Source of the DNA: JAGWBG01 sp034421095
GTDB taxonomy: Bacteria; Chloroflexota; Dehalococcoidia; Lucifugimonadales; JAGWBF01
DNA length: 64,000 nt
Direction: 5' to 3'
Assembly: GCA_034421095.1 (NCBI GenBank)
Contig: DAOUKR010000009.1
Coordinates: forward strand, 22,460 to 86,459
Part shown: piece by piece, positions 8,172 through 16,805 of the stretch
Position numbering within the stretch: the stretch's first letter is position 1
Layout: each line of letters starts with the position of its first letter
Position numbers and translations under genes: made by a program
The notes under the pieces: model-generated
Told to the model about the DNA's origin: nothing
Databases searched by the model: none
The model's input: the letters and a program-made list of their open reading frames with translations, nothing else

Positions 8172-9707
8172 ATGAAGTACGACGTTATTGTAATAGGAGG
8201 CGGGTCTGCCGGCTGCGTTCTCGCTACGCGCCTTTCGGAAGACCCCAAGCGTTCGGTGCTGCTTCTTGAAGCTGGGCCGGACTATCCCGACCTGGAGCGT
8301 ACCCCCGACGCCATCAAGAATGGGTACGACTTGCTCCCCGCCCAGTCACCGGGGACTCCCCACAACTGGTCATTGGTCGGCACGGCTACTCCCCAGCAGG
8401 AAGAGCCAATGCCGGTGCCCAGGGGCAAGGTAATCGGTGGCTCCAGTGCGGTCAACGGCCAGATATTTCTGCGTGGTGTGCCGGAAGACTACGATGACTG
8501 GGCGGCCCAGGGCAACGACGAGTGGGGCTATATCAAGGTCCTGCCCTACTTCAGGAAACTCGAAACTGACATGGACATCAGGGACGACTTTCACGGTTCG
8601 GACGGTCCGATTACCGTCAGAAGACACAAGCAGGACGGGTGGAATCCTACCCAGGCGGCCTTCTATCAGGCCTGTGTAGCTGAGCGATTCCCCGAAGACC
8701 GTGACATGAACAACCCGGATTCCTTTGGCGTGGGCCCGTTTCCTATGAACAACCGAGACGGCATCCGTGTGAGCACGGCTCTGGCTTATCTCAATCCGCA
8801 CCGACACAGGCTCAATCTGACCGTCAGGGGCGATGTCCTGGCCTGGCGCATCCTGTTCGATGGCAAAAGGGCGATAGGGGTAGAAGTTGAGAGCGGCGGG
8901 GAGAGGTTCACCGTGGAAGCGGACAAAATCATACTTAGCGCCGGGGCAATTGCGTCACCACAATTGCTGATGCTATCCGGGGTCGGCCCAGGAGAACAAT
9001 TGAGGAGCCTGAGAATCCCGGTGGTGCATGACCGCCAGGGAGTCGGCCAGAATCTAAGGGACCACCCGTTGGTAGCAGTACGCATGCGCATAAAAGAAAG
9101 TATTCCGGTAAGTGCCGATTCCCCGATGATGCAGATTGCCCTTCGCTATACTGCTGAGGGATCGAGCACCCGCAACGACGTGCAAATCATGGCAACATCC
9201 TACTCAATCCCAGTGGGTGTGGACCCCAGCGGGAGAGACAGCTTTAGCCTCATCTGTATGCTTGAGCTGGCTAATGGGTCCGGTGAATTGCGCCTCACCT
9301 CTTCCGACCCCCACGTGCAGCCCCACCTCGATTACCGGTTTCTTGTCGACCCTTGGGACCGACGGCGGCTCCGAGAGGCGGTGCGCCTCTGTATTCGCCT
9401 ATTGGAGCAAGACGTGTACAAGGAGATTGTAGACGAACGGCTCGCGCCCACTGAGCATGACCTGGACTCGGAAGAATCCTTGGATGACTGGCTGATGAGA
9501 AACGTAAGTACCACTCACCATATCTCCGGCACATGCAAGATGGGCCCGGTTTCCGACCCTCTGGCAGTAGTTGACCAGCACTGCCTGGTACACGGGTTGG
9601 AGGGACTTCAGGTGGTGGACGCTTCAGTCATGCCCAACATCGTGCGGGCCAACACCAACGCAACCACAATAATGATTGCTGAACGGGTCGCCGATTGGGT
9701 CAGATGA
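8172..9707 (+). CDS. GMC-family FAD-dependent oxidoreductase (choline dehydrogenase-like)
   Basis: 511 residues, a flavoprotein oxidising a primary alcohol. It has the N-terminal dinucleotide-binding motif VIGGGSAGCVLATRL with a following ELLEAG-type acid, GMC signature 1 (PRGKVIGGSSAVNGQ), signature 2 (GAIASPQLLMLSGVGP), and the C-terminal active-site histidine region HHISGTCKMG with VDASVMPN and NTNATTIMIAER. The start is set at ATG 8172 because GAGGGAAGG lies at the right distance and a predicted promoter lies just before; ATG 8145 would add nine residues. The alcohol substrate cannot be told from sequence. The gene converges with the NHL protein (6-base gap). Confidence 0.9.
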   Translation: MKYDVIVIGGGSAGCVLATRLSEDPKRSVLLLEAGPDYPDLERTPDAIKNGYDLLPAQSPGTPHNWSLVGTATPQQEEPMPVPRGKVIGGSSAVNGQIFLRGVPEDYDDWAAQGNDEWGYIKVLPYFRKLETDMDIRDDFHGSDGPITVRRHKQDGWNPTQAAFYQACVAERFPEDRDMNNPDSFGVGPFPMNNRDGIRVSTALAYLNPHRHRLNLTVRGDVLAWRILFDGKRAIGVEVESGGERFTVEADKIILSAGAIASPQLLMLSGVGPGEQLRSLRIPVVHDRQGVGQNLRDHPLVAVRMRIKESIPVSADSPMMQIALRYTAEGSSTRNDVQIMATSYSIPVGVDPSGRDSFSLICMLELANGSGELRLTSSDPHVQPHLDYRFLVDPWDRRRLREAVRLCIRLLEQDVYKEIVDERLAPTEHDLDSEESLDDWLMRNVSTTHHISGTCKMGPVSDPLAVVDQHCLVHGLEGLQVVDASVMPNIVRANTNATTIMIAERVADWVR

Positions 9708-9713
9708 CGTGTT

Positions 9714-10667
9714 TCAGCCCCTCTTGACCAGCTTCTGGAAGCACTTCATCTCCCTTGGAGGCTCCAGCCGTCTGCCCGTGTGGGTCCACGATACCTCCCC
9801 GACGTAAATGTCTCCCCGGGAGTCCACGGCTAGACCATGAGGGGCAATAAACTGTCCGGGGTCTTCTCCTGGACCCGTGTCCCCAAGCCTGGCAATCATC
9901 TTGCCATCGAGGCTATATATGCTAACCCTGGGGCCCAGGCCCGGTGCGCCTTCGTTGGAGGGAATGGCGGCGCCAAGCTCGCCAATGTAGCAAAGCTGGT
10001 CCGGGTTGTTGTCAATGTACAGGCCACACGGTCGAGACATGTTGACCCATTGGGTCTCGAACTTGCCGTTGGCATCGAAAACCTGGACGCGATGGTTCTC
10101 TCGGTCGGCCACGTAAACGTATCCGTCCTTGTCTGTACAGATATTGTGAACGATGTTGAAATGTCCCGGGTCAGTTCCAGGCTCACCCCACGAGAAGAGC
10201 AGCTTGCCGTCGGGGGAATACTTGTGGACCCGTGCGTTGCCATAGCCGTCGGAAACATATATGTCGTTGGTGACGGGAGATAGGGCAACGTGGGTGCATC
10301 GGTTAAAGGGATGGCCACTGTGAAATGGCGATGGCTCGCCAACCGTTCCCAGGGTAAGGAGGACCTTGCCGTCGAGGGTGCATTTCCTGACCGTATGGTC
10401 GCCGTCATCCGTGCAATAGATGGTATCGTCCGGCCCCATAGTGATGCCATGAGCGTTGACGAAGACACCCTCTCCCCATGAGCTCAGGAAGTTGCCATCC
10501 CTGTCAAAGACCATCATGGGGTGCTGACCTCTGTTGAACACGTAAACCCGGTCCTCGGAGTCTACGCCCACGGCTGCCACTTCTTTGTATGACCATCCGT
10601 CGGGCAACTTGCCCCAGCCTGCCTCTACCTCAAAGGCATAAGCGCCGCTGCTCACAGTAGTCACCAT
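9714..10667 (-). CDS. NHL-repeat beta-propeller protein
   Basis: 317 residues made of repeated NHL blades: VGVDSEDRVYVFNRGQHPMMVFD, ITMGPDDTIYCTDDGDHTV, CTDKDGYVYVADRENHRVQVFD and GLAVDSRGDIYVGEV are clear. It resembles the propeller of peptidyl-alpha-hydroxyglycine alpha-amidating lyase and the many bacterial paralogs of unknown role. No signal peptide is visible, so it may be cytoplasmic. No catalytic partner lies beside it. Substrate and reaction remain unassigned. Confidence 0.8.
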   Translation of the reverse strand: MVTTVSSGAYAFEVEAGWGKLPDGWSYKEVAAVGVDSEDRVYVFNRGQHPMMVFDRDGNFLSSWGEGVFVNAHGITMGPDDTIYCTDDGDHTVRKCTLDGKVLLTLGTVGEPSPFHSGHPFNRCTHVALSPVTNDIYVSDGYGNARVHKYSPDGKLLFSWGEPGTDPGHFNIVHNICTDKDGYVYVADRENHRVQVFDANGKFETQWVNMSRPCGLYIDNNPDQLCYIGELGAAIPSNEGAPGLGPRVSIYSLDGKMIARLGDTGPGEDPGQFIAPHGLAVDSRGDIYVGEVSWTHTGRRLEPPREMKCFQKLVKRG

Positions 10668-10894
10668 TTGGAATACCCCCTACCGGTTTAATCTTATGAC
10701 AGGTTAACCCTTCACAACCTGAATTTCAAGGCTCACGGGCCGCCCACCAAAGGGCAATGCTACCGAGTGACTAGGACTTCTGGAAGCGCTAATGAAGGTA
10801 TGGTAGAATCTTTACGTCCCGAGAATATTCAACGCTGCACGCCCAACGGAAACCGGGGAGAAAACTAGGGGAATTTTTTGGATGAGGTGAAGCG

Positions 10895-11809
10895 GTGTTC
10901 AAGACAATACTGGTCCCCTTGGATGGCTCGGATATTGCCAGGGGAATCCTGCCCTATGTTTCGCAGATTGCAAGGAAGACCGGGACCCCGTTGGTGCTGC
11001 ATACTGCCATTGACCTTCAATCTATGCACATTTCCGAGACCTCGGCGATATACCTGGACCAGATTGAGGCCAGACTACGCGCCCGTGCCATGGGTACACT
11101 GAAGGAGATAGCCGACCAACTCAGGGAAGAATCTATTGAGGTCAGGACTGAGGTGACCGTGGGCAGCCCGGCGGAGGAGATCCTGCGCTTTGCCGGCGAG
11201 GCGGGCTGCGACCTGATTGCTATGTCAACCCACGGCCGGAACGCCATAGGCCGCAGCATCCTCGGCAGTGTTACCGACAAGATAGTCCATTCTGCGGACG
11301 TACCAGTCCTGACTATCAGCCCGGAGACAGCCAGAAAATACCAGGAGCAAGAGGGAATGACTTTGAACAGGGTCATCTTGCCGATGGATGGGTCTGAGCT
11401 TGCCGAGCAGGCCGTACCCCACGCAGTGAGCCTGGCTCAAGCGATGTCTCTGGAGGTGGAACTGGTCCAAGTGGTGTCAACCGGACTTCCGACCTATGCT
11501 TATCCGGGGTTTGACATGAACATGCCGCAATTCAGTGATGACCTGATACGTGAAGCTACTGAGAATCTGGATAGTTTGGCCAAGAGCCTTGAGAACGAGG
11601 GCCTGACCGTTCGCACCCACGTATTGCGAGGATCCGCAGCGTCGGCCCTGGTAGAATTCGCCCAGCAAACCCCCCAGGGCATCATCACAATGACCAGCCG
11701 CGGGCGGTCGGGACTGACCCGATGGATGTTGGGCAGCGTAGCCGAGGCGCTGGTCCGGGCATCGGGTGACCCCGTGCTAATAATTCCATCACGTACCTCG
11801 GCCCAATGA
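10895..11809 (+). CDS. Tandem universal stress protein (two UspA domains)
   Basis: 304 residues holding two complete UspA domains. The first begins TILVPLDGSDIA and ends with STHGRNAIGRSILGS plus VPVLTI. The second begins RVILPMDGSELAEQAVPHA and ends with TSRGRSGLTRWMLGSVAEALV plus DPVLII. The G-x2-G-x9-G-S/T type loops suggest that both domains can bind ATP. The start is GTG; the ribosome site GATGAGGTGA lies just upstream. Probably a stress or growth-arrest protein. It is transcribed alone. Confidence 0.9.
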   Translation: MFKTILVPLDGSDIARGILPYVSQIARKTGTPLVLHTAIDLQSMHISETSAIYLDQIEARLRARAMGTLKEIADQLREESIEVRTEVTVGSPAEEILRFAGEAGCDLIAMSTHGRNAIGRSILGSVTDKIVHSADVPVLTISPETARKYQEQEGMTLNRVILPMDGSELAEQAVPHAVSLAQAMSLEVELVQVVSTGLPTYAYPGFDMNMPQFSDDLIREATENLDSLAKSLENEGLTVRTHVLRGSAASALVEFAQQTPQGIITMTSRGRSGLTRWMLGSVAEALVRASGDPVLIIPSRTSAQ

Positions 11810-11856
11810 CGATGACCGGCCCACATAAAGCCAGGGAACTATAATCCCCCCGATGC

Positions 11857-12780
11857 TCACTGACCACCGCCCCCGGCAGATACGTCCGGGGCATTTATCG
11901 TATCTCCGTGAAGGTCCACCCGTGCATCAAGGGTTGTAGGCAACACTTCAAGGTCCGGGTTATTCAGAAGGGCCTCAATGCACACGCTACTCCCGCCCAC
12001 GTAGGTATCGAACAGGTCTATGTCTGTTGCCACACACCAGGCCCGGTCCTCGGGCCACCAGATGTTCGGCGAGTCCCCCCATAAGTGATTCTCCCTGATC
12101 AGGAAGGACATGACAGCGTCAACAGGCCCCCTAAACAGCAGGTAGTCTCGCCCCGGAACTCTCACACGAGAGCGGGCCTTGTAGAGGCGGGTATCAATGT
12201 TGCCATAGCCTTCCCAAAGGCAAAAGTAGCAACGGTCGAGCGTCGAGGTATACTCCTTGAGCACATTGACCAGGGTCGTGCACTCCTTTTCCGGGATGGA
12301 CCCATGCTGGGGGAGAGAACCCCATGCAGGGTCTTTGTACATGTCCTTCGAGTCCTCGTTAAGGTTGGCAATGCGCTCGAACTGCATCCGGGGATGGACG
12401 GTCCGCCCGTTCCATGAAGCTACCGTAGACCACCGGACAGGTCTCTCACACCCCTTGTCGTCAAGGTAAGCCGGATGAAAAACGCGGGCGTAGGCCGAAA
12501 AACCCTCGGGCATCAAGGAACGCACGCTCCCCCACCCCGACAGGCTCTCCTCTATCCATCGCGCCTGTGAGACATCTTCCATGTACTCCAGCCCGTTGGG
12601 CGCAAGCTGGGTCTGCCGAACGGGTATGCCCCCTCCCGTAGATAGCAGTGCCATGCTGGTCATGGGACCTCTGCTCTTCCAGCGCGCCATCAGCTTTCGG
12701 AGCCATGATAGTCCTGAAGGTTTCGTATCTCCGCTCACGGTTCCTATTATCCCACAATTGCTCTGGACTTGTATGTCCAT
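11857..12780 (-). CDS. Conserved hypothetical protein (unknown function)
   Basis: 307 residues, no signal peptide or membrane segment. The middle and end have a dense run of aromatic residues: RCYFCLWEGYG, YLLFRGPVDAV, NIWWPEDRAWCVATDIDL and TYVGGS. Similar sequences occur, as I recall, in actinobacterial hypothetical proteins, but I know no function. The N-terminal 30 residues (before MARWKSRG) are weakly conserved-looking, so the start could lie about 30 codons downstream. It is divergent from the Rel gene, with only 36 bases between the two starts, so the promoters must overlap. Confidence 0.65.
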   Translation of the reverse strand: MDIQVQSNCGIIGTVSGDTKPSGLSWLRKLMARWKSRGPMTSMALLSTGGGIPVRQTQLAPNGLEYMEDVSQARWIEESLSGWGSVRSLMPEGFSAYARVFHPAYLDDKGCERPVRWSTVASWNGRTVHPRMQFERIANLNEDSKDMYKDPAWGSLPQHGSIPEKECTTLVNVLKEYTSTLDRCYFCLWEGYGNIDTRLYKARSRVRVPGRDYLLFRGPVDAVMSFLIRENHLWGDSPNIWWPEDRAWCVATDIDLFDTYVGGSSVCIEALLNNPDLEVLPTTLDARVDLHGDTINAPDVSAGGGGQ

Positions 12781-12816
12781 AAGGGTATATTATAGGCTCT
12801 AAGAGGTATTGATTGA

Positions 12817-14994
12817 GTGAGTACAGGCGTTAAAGAGCTTATAGAGAGTGTTCAAATATACCTTCCCGAGGACAAGGCAACCCTCATCGAGAAGGCGTAC
12901 CATTTTGCCGAAGAGTGCCATAACGGGCAGAAGCGAATGTCCGGTGGTCCTTACATAGAGCACCCGCTTCAGACCGCCCTATTCCTCGCTGAGCTTCACC
13001 TGGACGCCACCACCATATCTTCAGCCCTCCTCCACGATGTCATAGAAGATTGTAACGTTACCTACGACGACATCAAAATACGGTTTGGGGAAGACGTAGC
13101 CAGGCTTGTGGATAGCGTCACCAAGCTGACTCGGATGGACCTCGCCCTCATGGACAAAGAGGACCCCCAGCAAGCAAGCGCATTTCAGGAAGACCGTCTC
13201 CGTGCCGAGAGCTTGCGCAAGATGCTGGTTGCCATGGCCGAGGACGTGCGAGTGGTACTCATAAAGTTGGCTGACAGGCTTCATAACATGCGCACGTTGG
13301 GGGCCCTGGCTACACACAGGCGTAAGGCCATCGCTCAGGAGACGCTGGACATTTATTGCCCCCTGGCTCACCGGTTGGGCATCTGGGACATCAAGTGGCG
13401 ACTTGAGGACATGGCATTCAGGCACCTGGAAGAGGACAAGTACAGAGAAATTTCCAAGATGTTGTCCATAAAGCGGGAGGAAAGGGAGTCCTACATATCC
13501 AGCGTTGCGGAAATCCTGAAGAAGGAGATGGATTCCGTGTCTCTGGACGCCCAGGTAGTCGGGAGACCCAAGCACATCTACAGTATCTACCAGAAGATAC
13601 AGAAGTACGCCATTCAGGGGAAAGAGCTTAGCGAGATTTACGACTTGTACGCCCTGAGGGTCTTGGTCAAGACAAAAAGCGACTGCTATAACGCCCTCGG
13701 TGTGGTACACGATCTATGGCATCCCATGCCGGGGCAGTTCGACGACTATATCGCCAATCCCAAGGACACCATGTACCAATCTTTACACACAACTGTCATG
13801 TGCGACGGGGGAGCACCGCTGGAGGTGCAGATACGGACTTACGAAATGCACCAGACGGCGGAATACGGTGTGGCCGCTCATTGGCGTTACAAAGAGGGAG
13901 GCGCCGGGGACGTTCGCTTTGAGGACAAGATGACCTGGTTCCGGCAACTCCTCGAGTGGCAGCGGGAGGTCAGCGGCACCGAAGAGTTCCTGGAGTCGGT
14001 GAAGACCGACCTGTTCAGAGACCAAGTCTTCGTCTACACACCCAAGGGGGACATAATAGAGCTTCCCAGTGGCGCTACCCCCATAGACTTCGCCTACAAG
14101 ATACACACCGAGCTGGGACATCGTTGCATTGGTGGAAAGGTCAACGGCCGGCTGGTATCCCTCGACATGCCCCTCAAGAACGGCGATACCGTCGAAATCC
14201 TGACCACGAAGGTCGCCAGAGGTCCTAGCCTGGACTGGCTGAACCCGAACTTGGGATACGTGCGCTCGGCCAGCGCACGGGAGAAGATACGCCAGTGGTT
14301 CCGAAAACAGGAACGCCAGACCAATATTCAACGAGGGCATGACCTCCTCCGCAAGGAACTCAAGCGTCTCAATGCGTCCTTCGACGAGCCTGAAGTGGCC
14401 CGTATGTTCAGGTATGACACTCCGGAAGACTTCCTGGCAGCCCTTGGCTCCGGAGGTATTACGGAGAATCAGGTGGTATCCAGGCTTACCGCCCAGCAAG
14501 AGAAGCCCCAAGGGGGGCAAAAGCCCGCACTCCCGCTTTCCAGGCCCACCAGTGGAGTTGAAGTGTTGGGCGTGGGCGATTTGCTTATACAAATGGGACG
14601 ATGCTGCAACCCGCTCCCCGGGGAGGAGATTATCGGTTACATTACCCGCAGCCGTGGCGTCACCGTGCACAAAGCCAACTGTCCGAATGTCCTCAATGAA
14701 GACGAACAGGAACGCCTGGTGAACGTCGAGTGGGGCCGAACCAAGCAACTCTACCCCATACGGCTCACGGTCCAGGCTTGGGACAGGGTGGGACTTTTGA
14801 GAGACATAACCACCCAGGTTTCCGAAGAAGGGGTCAACATAGCCTCCGCAGTTACAACCGAAAACATGGATGGCACGTCTACGACCTCTCTCACACTCCA
14901 TACGACGGGCGTTGACCAGCTAGGTCGGCTCTTTTCCAAGCTCGAACGTGTCCGGGGAGTGATAAACGCATCCCGTAGTTCCAACGACGGATGA
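12817..14994 (+). CDS. rel: Bifunctional (p)ppGpp synthetase/hydrolase (RelA/SpoT family)
   Basis: 725 residues, GTG start. It carries all domains of a long Rel: the HD hydrolase (H73-D74 in HDVIEDC, plus RLHNMRTLGAL), the synthetase (GRPKHIYSIYQK, MYQSLHTTV, LEVQIRT, AEYGVAAHWRYK), TGS (ATPIDFAYKIHTELGH), a Cys-containing zinc-finger/RIS domain (GRCCNPLPGEEIIGYITR..GVTVHKANC), and a C-terminal ACT domain. The catalytic residues of both activities are intact, so it should make and degrade the stringent-response alarmone. No other long RSH gene is seen in the window. Confidence 0.95.
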   Translation: MSTGVKELIESVQIYLPEDKATLIEKAYHFAEECHNGQKRMSGGPYIEHPLQTALFLAELHLDATTISSALLHDVIEDCNVTYDDIKIRFGEDVARLVDSVTKLTRMDLALMDKEDPQQASAFQEDRLRAESLRKMLVAMAEDVRVVLIKLADRLHNMRTLGALATHRRKAIAQETLDIYCPLAHRLGIWDIKWRLEDMAFRHLEEDKYREISKMLSIKREERESYISSVAEILKKEMDSVSLDAQVVGRPKHIYSIYQKIQKYAIQGKELSEIYDLYALRVLVKTKSDCYNALGVVHDLWHPMPGQFDDYIANPKDTMYQSLHTTVMCDGGAPLEVQIRTYEMHQTAEYGVAAHWRYKEGGAGDVRFEDKMTWFRQLLEWQREVSGTEEFLESVKTDLFRDQVFVYTPKGDIIELPSGATPIDFAYKIHTELGHRCIGGKVNGRLVSLDMPLKNGDTVEILTTKVARGPSLDWLNPNLGYVRSASAREKIRQWFRKQERQTNIQRGHDLLRKELKRLNASFDEPEVARMFRYDTPEDFLAALGSGGITENQVVSRLTAQQEKPQGGQKPALPLSRPTSGVEVLGVGDLLIQMGRCCNPLPGEEIIGYITRSRGVTVHKANCPNVLNEDEQERLVNVEWGRTKQLYPIRLTVQAWDRVGLLRDITTQVSEEGVNIASAVTTENMDGTSTTSLTLHTTGVDQLGRLFSKLERVRGVINASRSSNDG

Positions 14995-15074
14995 GCCTCC
15001 TGGCGACACAACCGTCAGGCCTCGTCCTTTATAATAGTGAAGTTGACATCTGAAGCAAATGCAGGAGGTTATCC

Positions 15075-15332
15075 TTGCCCAGTGAAAAAACAGCTCGCTC
15101 TGCCGAGAGGAAGCGCCTGAGGAACCGCAGGATTCGGACAACCGCTCGTACTATCGTGACCAGAGCGAACAACGTATTGCAGAGAGGCGAACTTCAGGAT
15201 GCCGAGCCGGCAGTGGCCCATGCTATCAAGATGCTTGACGGAGCAGTCACCAAGGGAATCATCCATCGCAACAATGCAGCGCGCAAGAAGTCTCGTCTCA
15301 TGGCCAAGCTGAATGCCCTCAAGACGTCCTGA
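15075..15332 (+). CDS. rpsT: 30S ribosomal protein S20
   Basis: 85 residues, TTG start with a perfect ribosome site GGAGGTT at 15064-15070. The basic, Ala-rich helical sequence has the S20 hallmarks KTARSAERKRLRNR, TIVTRANNVL, LDGAVTKGIIHRNNAARKKSRL. Binds the 5' domain of 16S rRNA. Stands alone between rel and lexA. Confidence 0.95.
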   Translation: MPSEKTARSAERKRLRNRRIRTTARTIVTRANNVLQRGELQDAEPAVAHAIKMLDGAVTKGIIHRNNAARKKSRLMAKLNALKTS

Positions 15333-15524
15333 CAACTCCGTAGTCTCTCACTCTGGAGTTCCCGCTCCATAGCCCTAGTACAGGAAGCAGGGACTTGTCG
15401 TAGGGAACGGTAGGGGACCTGGAGAGTTGCCCTTGACGCGCAACAGGGACTTTGGACCCTTTCCGTCTTCGGAGGTCTCGGGGTGCCAGCCATCCGTTCA
15501 GAATGACAATCCGGCATCCCCCTA

Positions 15525-15576
15525 TTGACAGTAGGCGACTCCTCTGCTACTCTTCTGGCTAGAATACCAGTTCTAG
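15525..15576 (+). promoter_or_regulatory. lexA promoter with LexA operator (SOS box)
   Basis: A -35 TTGACA (15525-15530) is followed after 17 bases by TACTCT (15548-15553). Immediately downstream, around the predicted start point, lies the palindrome CTAGAATACCAGTTCTAG (15559-15576): six-base arms with a six-base centre. Its core GAAT-N4-GTTC differs by one base from the GAAC-N4-GTTC operator of Gram-positive-type LexA. A site here would block the lexA promoter, giving standard autorepression. Confidence 0.65.
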
Positions 15577-15586
15577 GATTATTGAT

Positions 15587-16249
15587 ATGCAGCAAAAGAA
15601 AAAACTTTCAGCCAAGCAGAAAATGATGATGGACTTCATCCGGGAGTTCAAGGAAGAAAACTCGCTACCCCCCACGGTAAGAGACATTCAGAAAGCCTGT
15701 GGGATTAGCTCCACCTCTGTGGTGGACTACAACCTTCGCCTGTTGCAGAGAGACGGCTATTTGCGTCGCAGGCCGGACGTGGCGAGGGGTATAGAGCTCC
15801 TGGACGAGCCGACACGGGCAAACCGCGGAGCATTTTCTTTCCATAGCATCCCGGTGATGGGTTACATAGCTGCCGGTGAACCTCTACCTGTGGCAGGGGC
15901 CGACGGATGGGCACCCGGAGATGCCCAGGAAAGCATAGATGTCACATCCAATATGGTCAGGGGCAACCGGAATCTCTACGCCTTGAAAGTCAAAGGTGCG
16001 TCAATGATAGATGCCCTCGTAGATGACGGGGACATTGTGCTGGTCGAGCCATTGCACCATGCGGAAAACGGGGAAATGGTCGTGGCACGGCTGAAGCTGG
16101 AGAACGAGACTACTCTCAAGCGTTTGTACCATGAGGGGGACACCGTGAGGCTCCAGCCCGCTAATGCCTACATGGAACCTATATATTCTCCCGCCGATAA
16201 CGTGGAAGTACAGGGCAAGGTGGTTGGCGTACTCAGACTACTGAGTTGA
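15587..16249 (+). CDS. lexA: LexA repressor
   Basis: SOS-response repressor and self-cleaving protease, 220 residues. The N-terminal winged helix (AKQKMMMDFIREFKEENSLPPTVRDI...SSTSVVDYNL) is followed by an S24 latent protease domain. The scissile bond is A96-G97 in YIAAGEP, the nucleophile S139 is in KGASMIDA, and the general-base lysine is K178 in TTLKRL. All three are intact. The operator over its own promoter (15559-15576) is consistent with the recognition helix of Bacillus-type LexA proteins. A repressor family relative is unlikely given the cleavage site. Confidence 0.95.
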   Translation: MQQKKKLSAKQKMMMDFIREFKEENSLPPTVRDIQKACGISSTSVVDYNLRLLQRDGYLRRRPDVARGIELLDEPTRANRGAFSFHSIPVMGYIAAGEPLPVAGADGWAPGDAQESIDVTSNMVRGNRNLYALKVKGASMIDALVDDGDIVLVEPLHHAENGEMVVARLKLENETTLKRLYHEGDTVRLQPANAYMEPIYSPADNVEVQGKVVGVLRLLS

Positions 16250-16266
16250 GCAGGCCCCGGTCCATA

Positions 16267-16410
16267 TCAGTCCGACGAAGGAAGCTTCCTAGGCTCCTGC
16301 AACTCCATGTCGACCTCGCAACACTGGACGACACCTTCCCCCGTCTTGGTGCAGAGCACCAGTGTACCGCACACGGCACACGTATATCTCTTACCTAGCT
16401 GATTGGGCAT
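16267..16410 (-). CDS. Desulforedoxin-like mini-protein 1
   Basis: 47 residues: MPNQLGKRYTCAVCG...VVQCCEVDMELQ... The arrangement Cys-x2-Cys, then about 15 residues, then Cys-Cys matches the metal site of desulforedoxin and the N-terminal domain of desulfoferrodoxin (four Cys around one iron or zinc). The ribosome site GGGAGGG lies about nine bases upstream. It is too short for most gene finders. It likely binds Fe or Zn and carries electrons or supports another oxidoreductase. A second copy lies 46 bases upstream on the same strand, so the two probably form a mini-operon convergent with lexA. Confidence 0.75.
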   Translation of the reverse strand: MPNQLGKRYTCAVCGTLVLCTKTGEGVVQCCEVDMELQEPRKLPSSD

Positions 16411-16456
16411 AATGCCTAACCCTCCCGTGACTGCGAAAATAGTATTTTGAGGGTCA

Positions 16457-16573
16457 CTACTTAAGGGGCATCGGCAATTTACAACACGAGATAGTACCGC
16501 TGCCGCCCTTCGTTACAATAAACTCGGAACCGCACGTCGAGCAAACATACCTTTTCCCGGTGTCGTTAGCCAC
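16457..16573 (-). CDS. Desulforedoxin-like mini-protein 2
   Basis: 38 residues starting at GTG: ANDTGKRYVCSTCGSEF... GTISCCKLPMPLK. It has the same Cys-x2-Cys ... Cys-Cys signature as its downstream neighbour, and the shared GKRY-x-C start shows a tandem duplication. GGAGGT lies ten bases upstream. It ends earlier than copy 1, right after the CC motif. Protein level and metal are unknown; the conserved ligands and good ribosome site argue against a chance ORF. Confidence 0.68.
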   Translation of the reverse strand: MANDTGKRYVCSTCGSEFIVTKGGSGTISCCKLPMPLK

Positions 16574-16764
16574 TTTTGAACATACCTCCAGATTCCCGTC
16601 AATAGAGATTCATTATATCCGCACGAATTGAAGGGGTCAACGTGTAACATTACGAACAAGGGGACGTGAGGGAGAGACCAGCGGAATAAATCACCGGCAG
16701 AGCAATCCGGGTAAATCAAACGGCTAAGGGCACAAAAACTGTCAAATAAGTATTGATTTTACCT

Positions 16765-16793
16765 TTACCAAATAGATTTCTTTTGAGTATAAT
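16765..16793 (+). promoter_or_regulatory. Promoter for rsmD-coaD
   Basis: TTACCA (16765-16770), 17 bases, then a perfect TATAAT (16788-16793) in an AT-rich stretch. The expected start point is near 16800 and the rsmD ATG is at 16806, so the transcript would be almost leaderless. Confidence 0.6.
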
Positions 16794-16805
16794 CCCCGCA
16801 AGGTC

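Noticed and set aside
13783..14901. 372-codon minus-strand frame opposite rel
   Set aside because: Antisense shadow; low-complexity composition and no recognisable motif.
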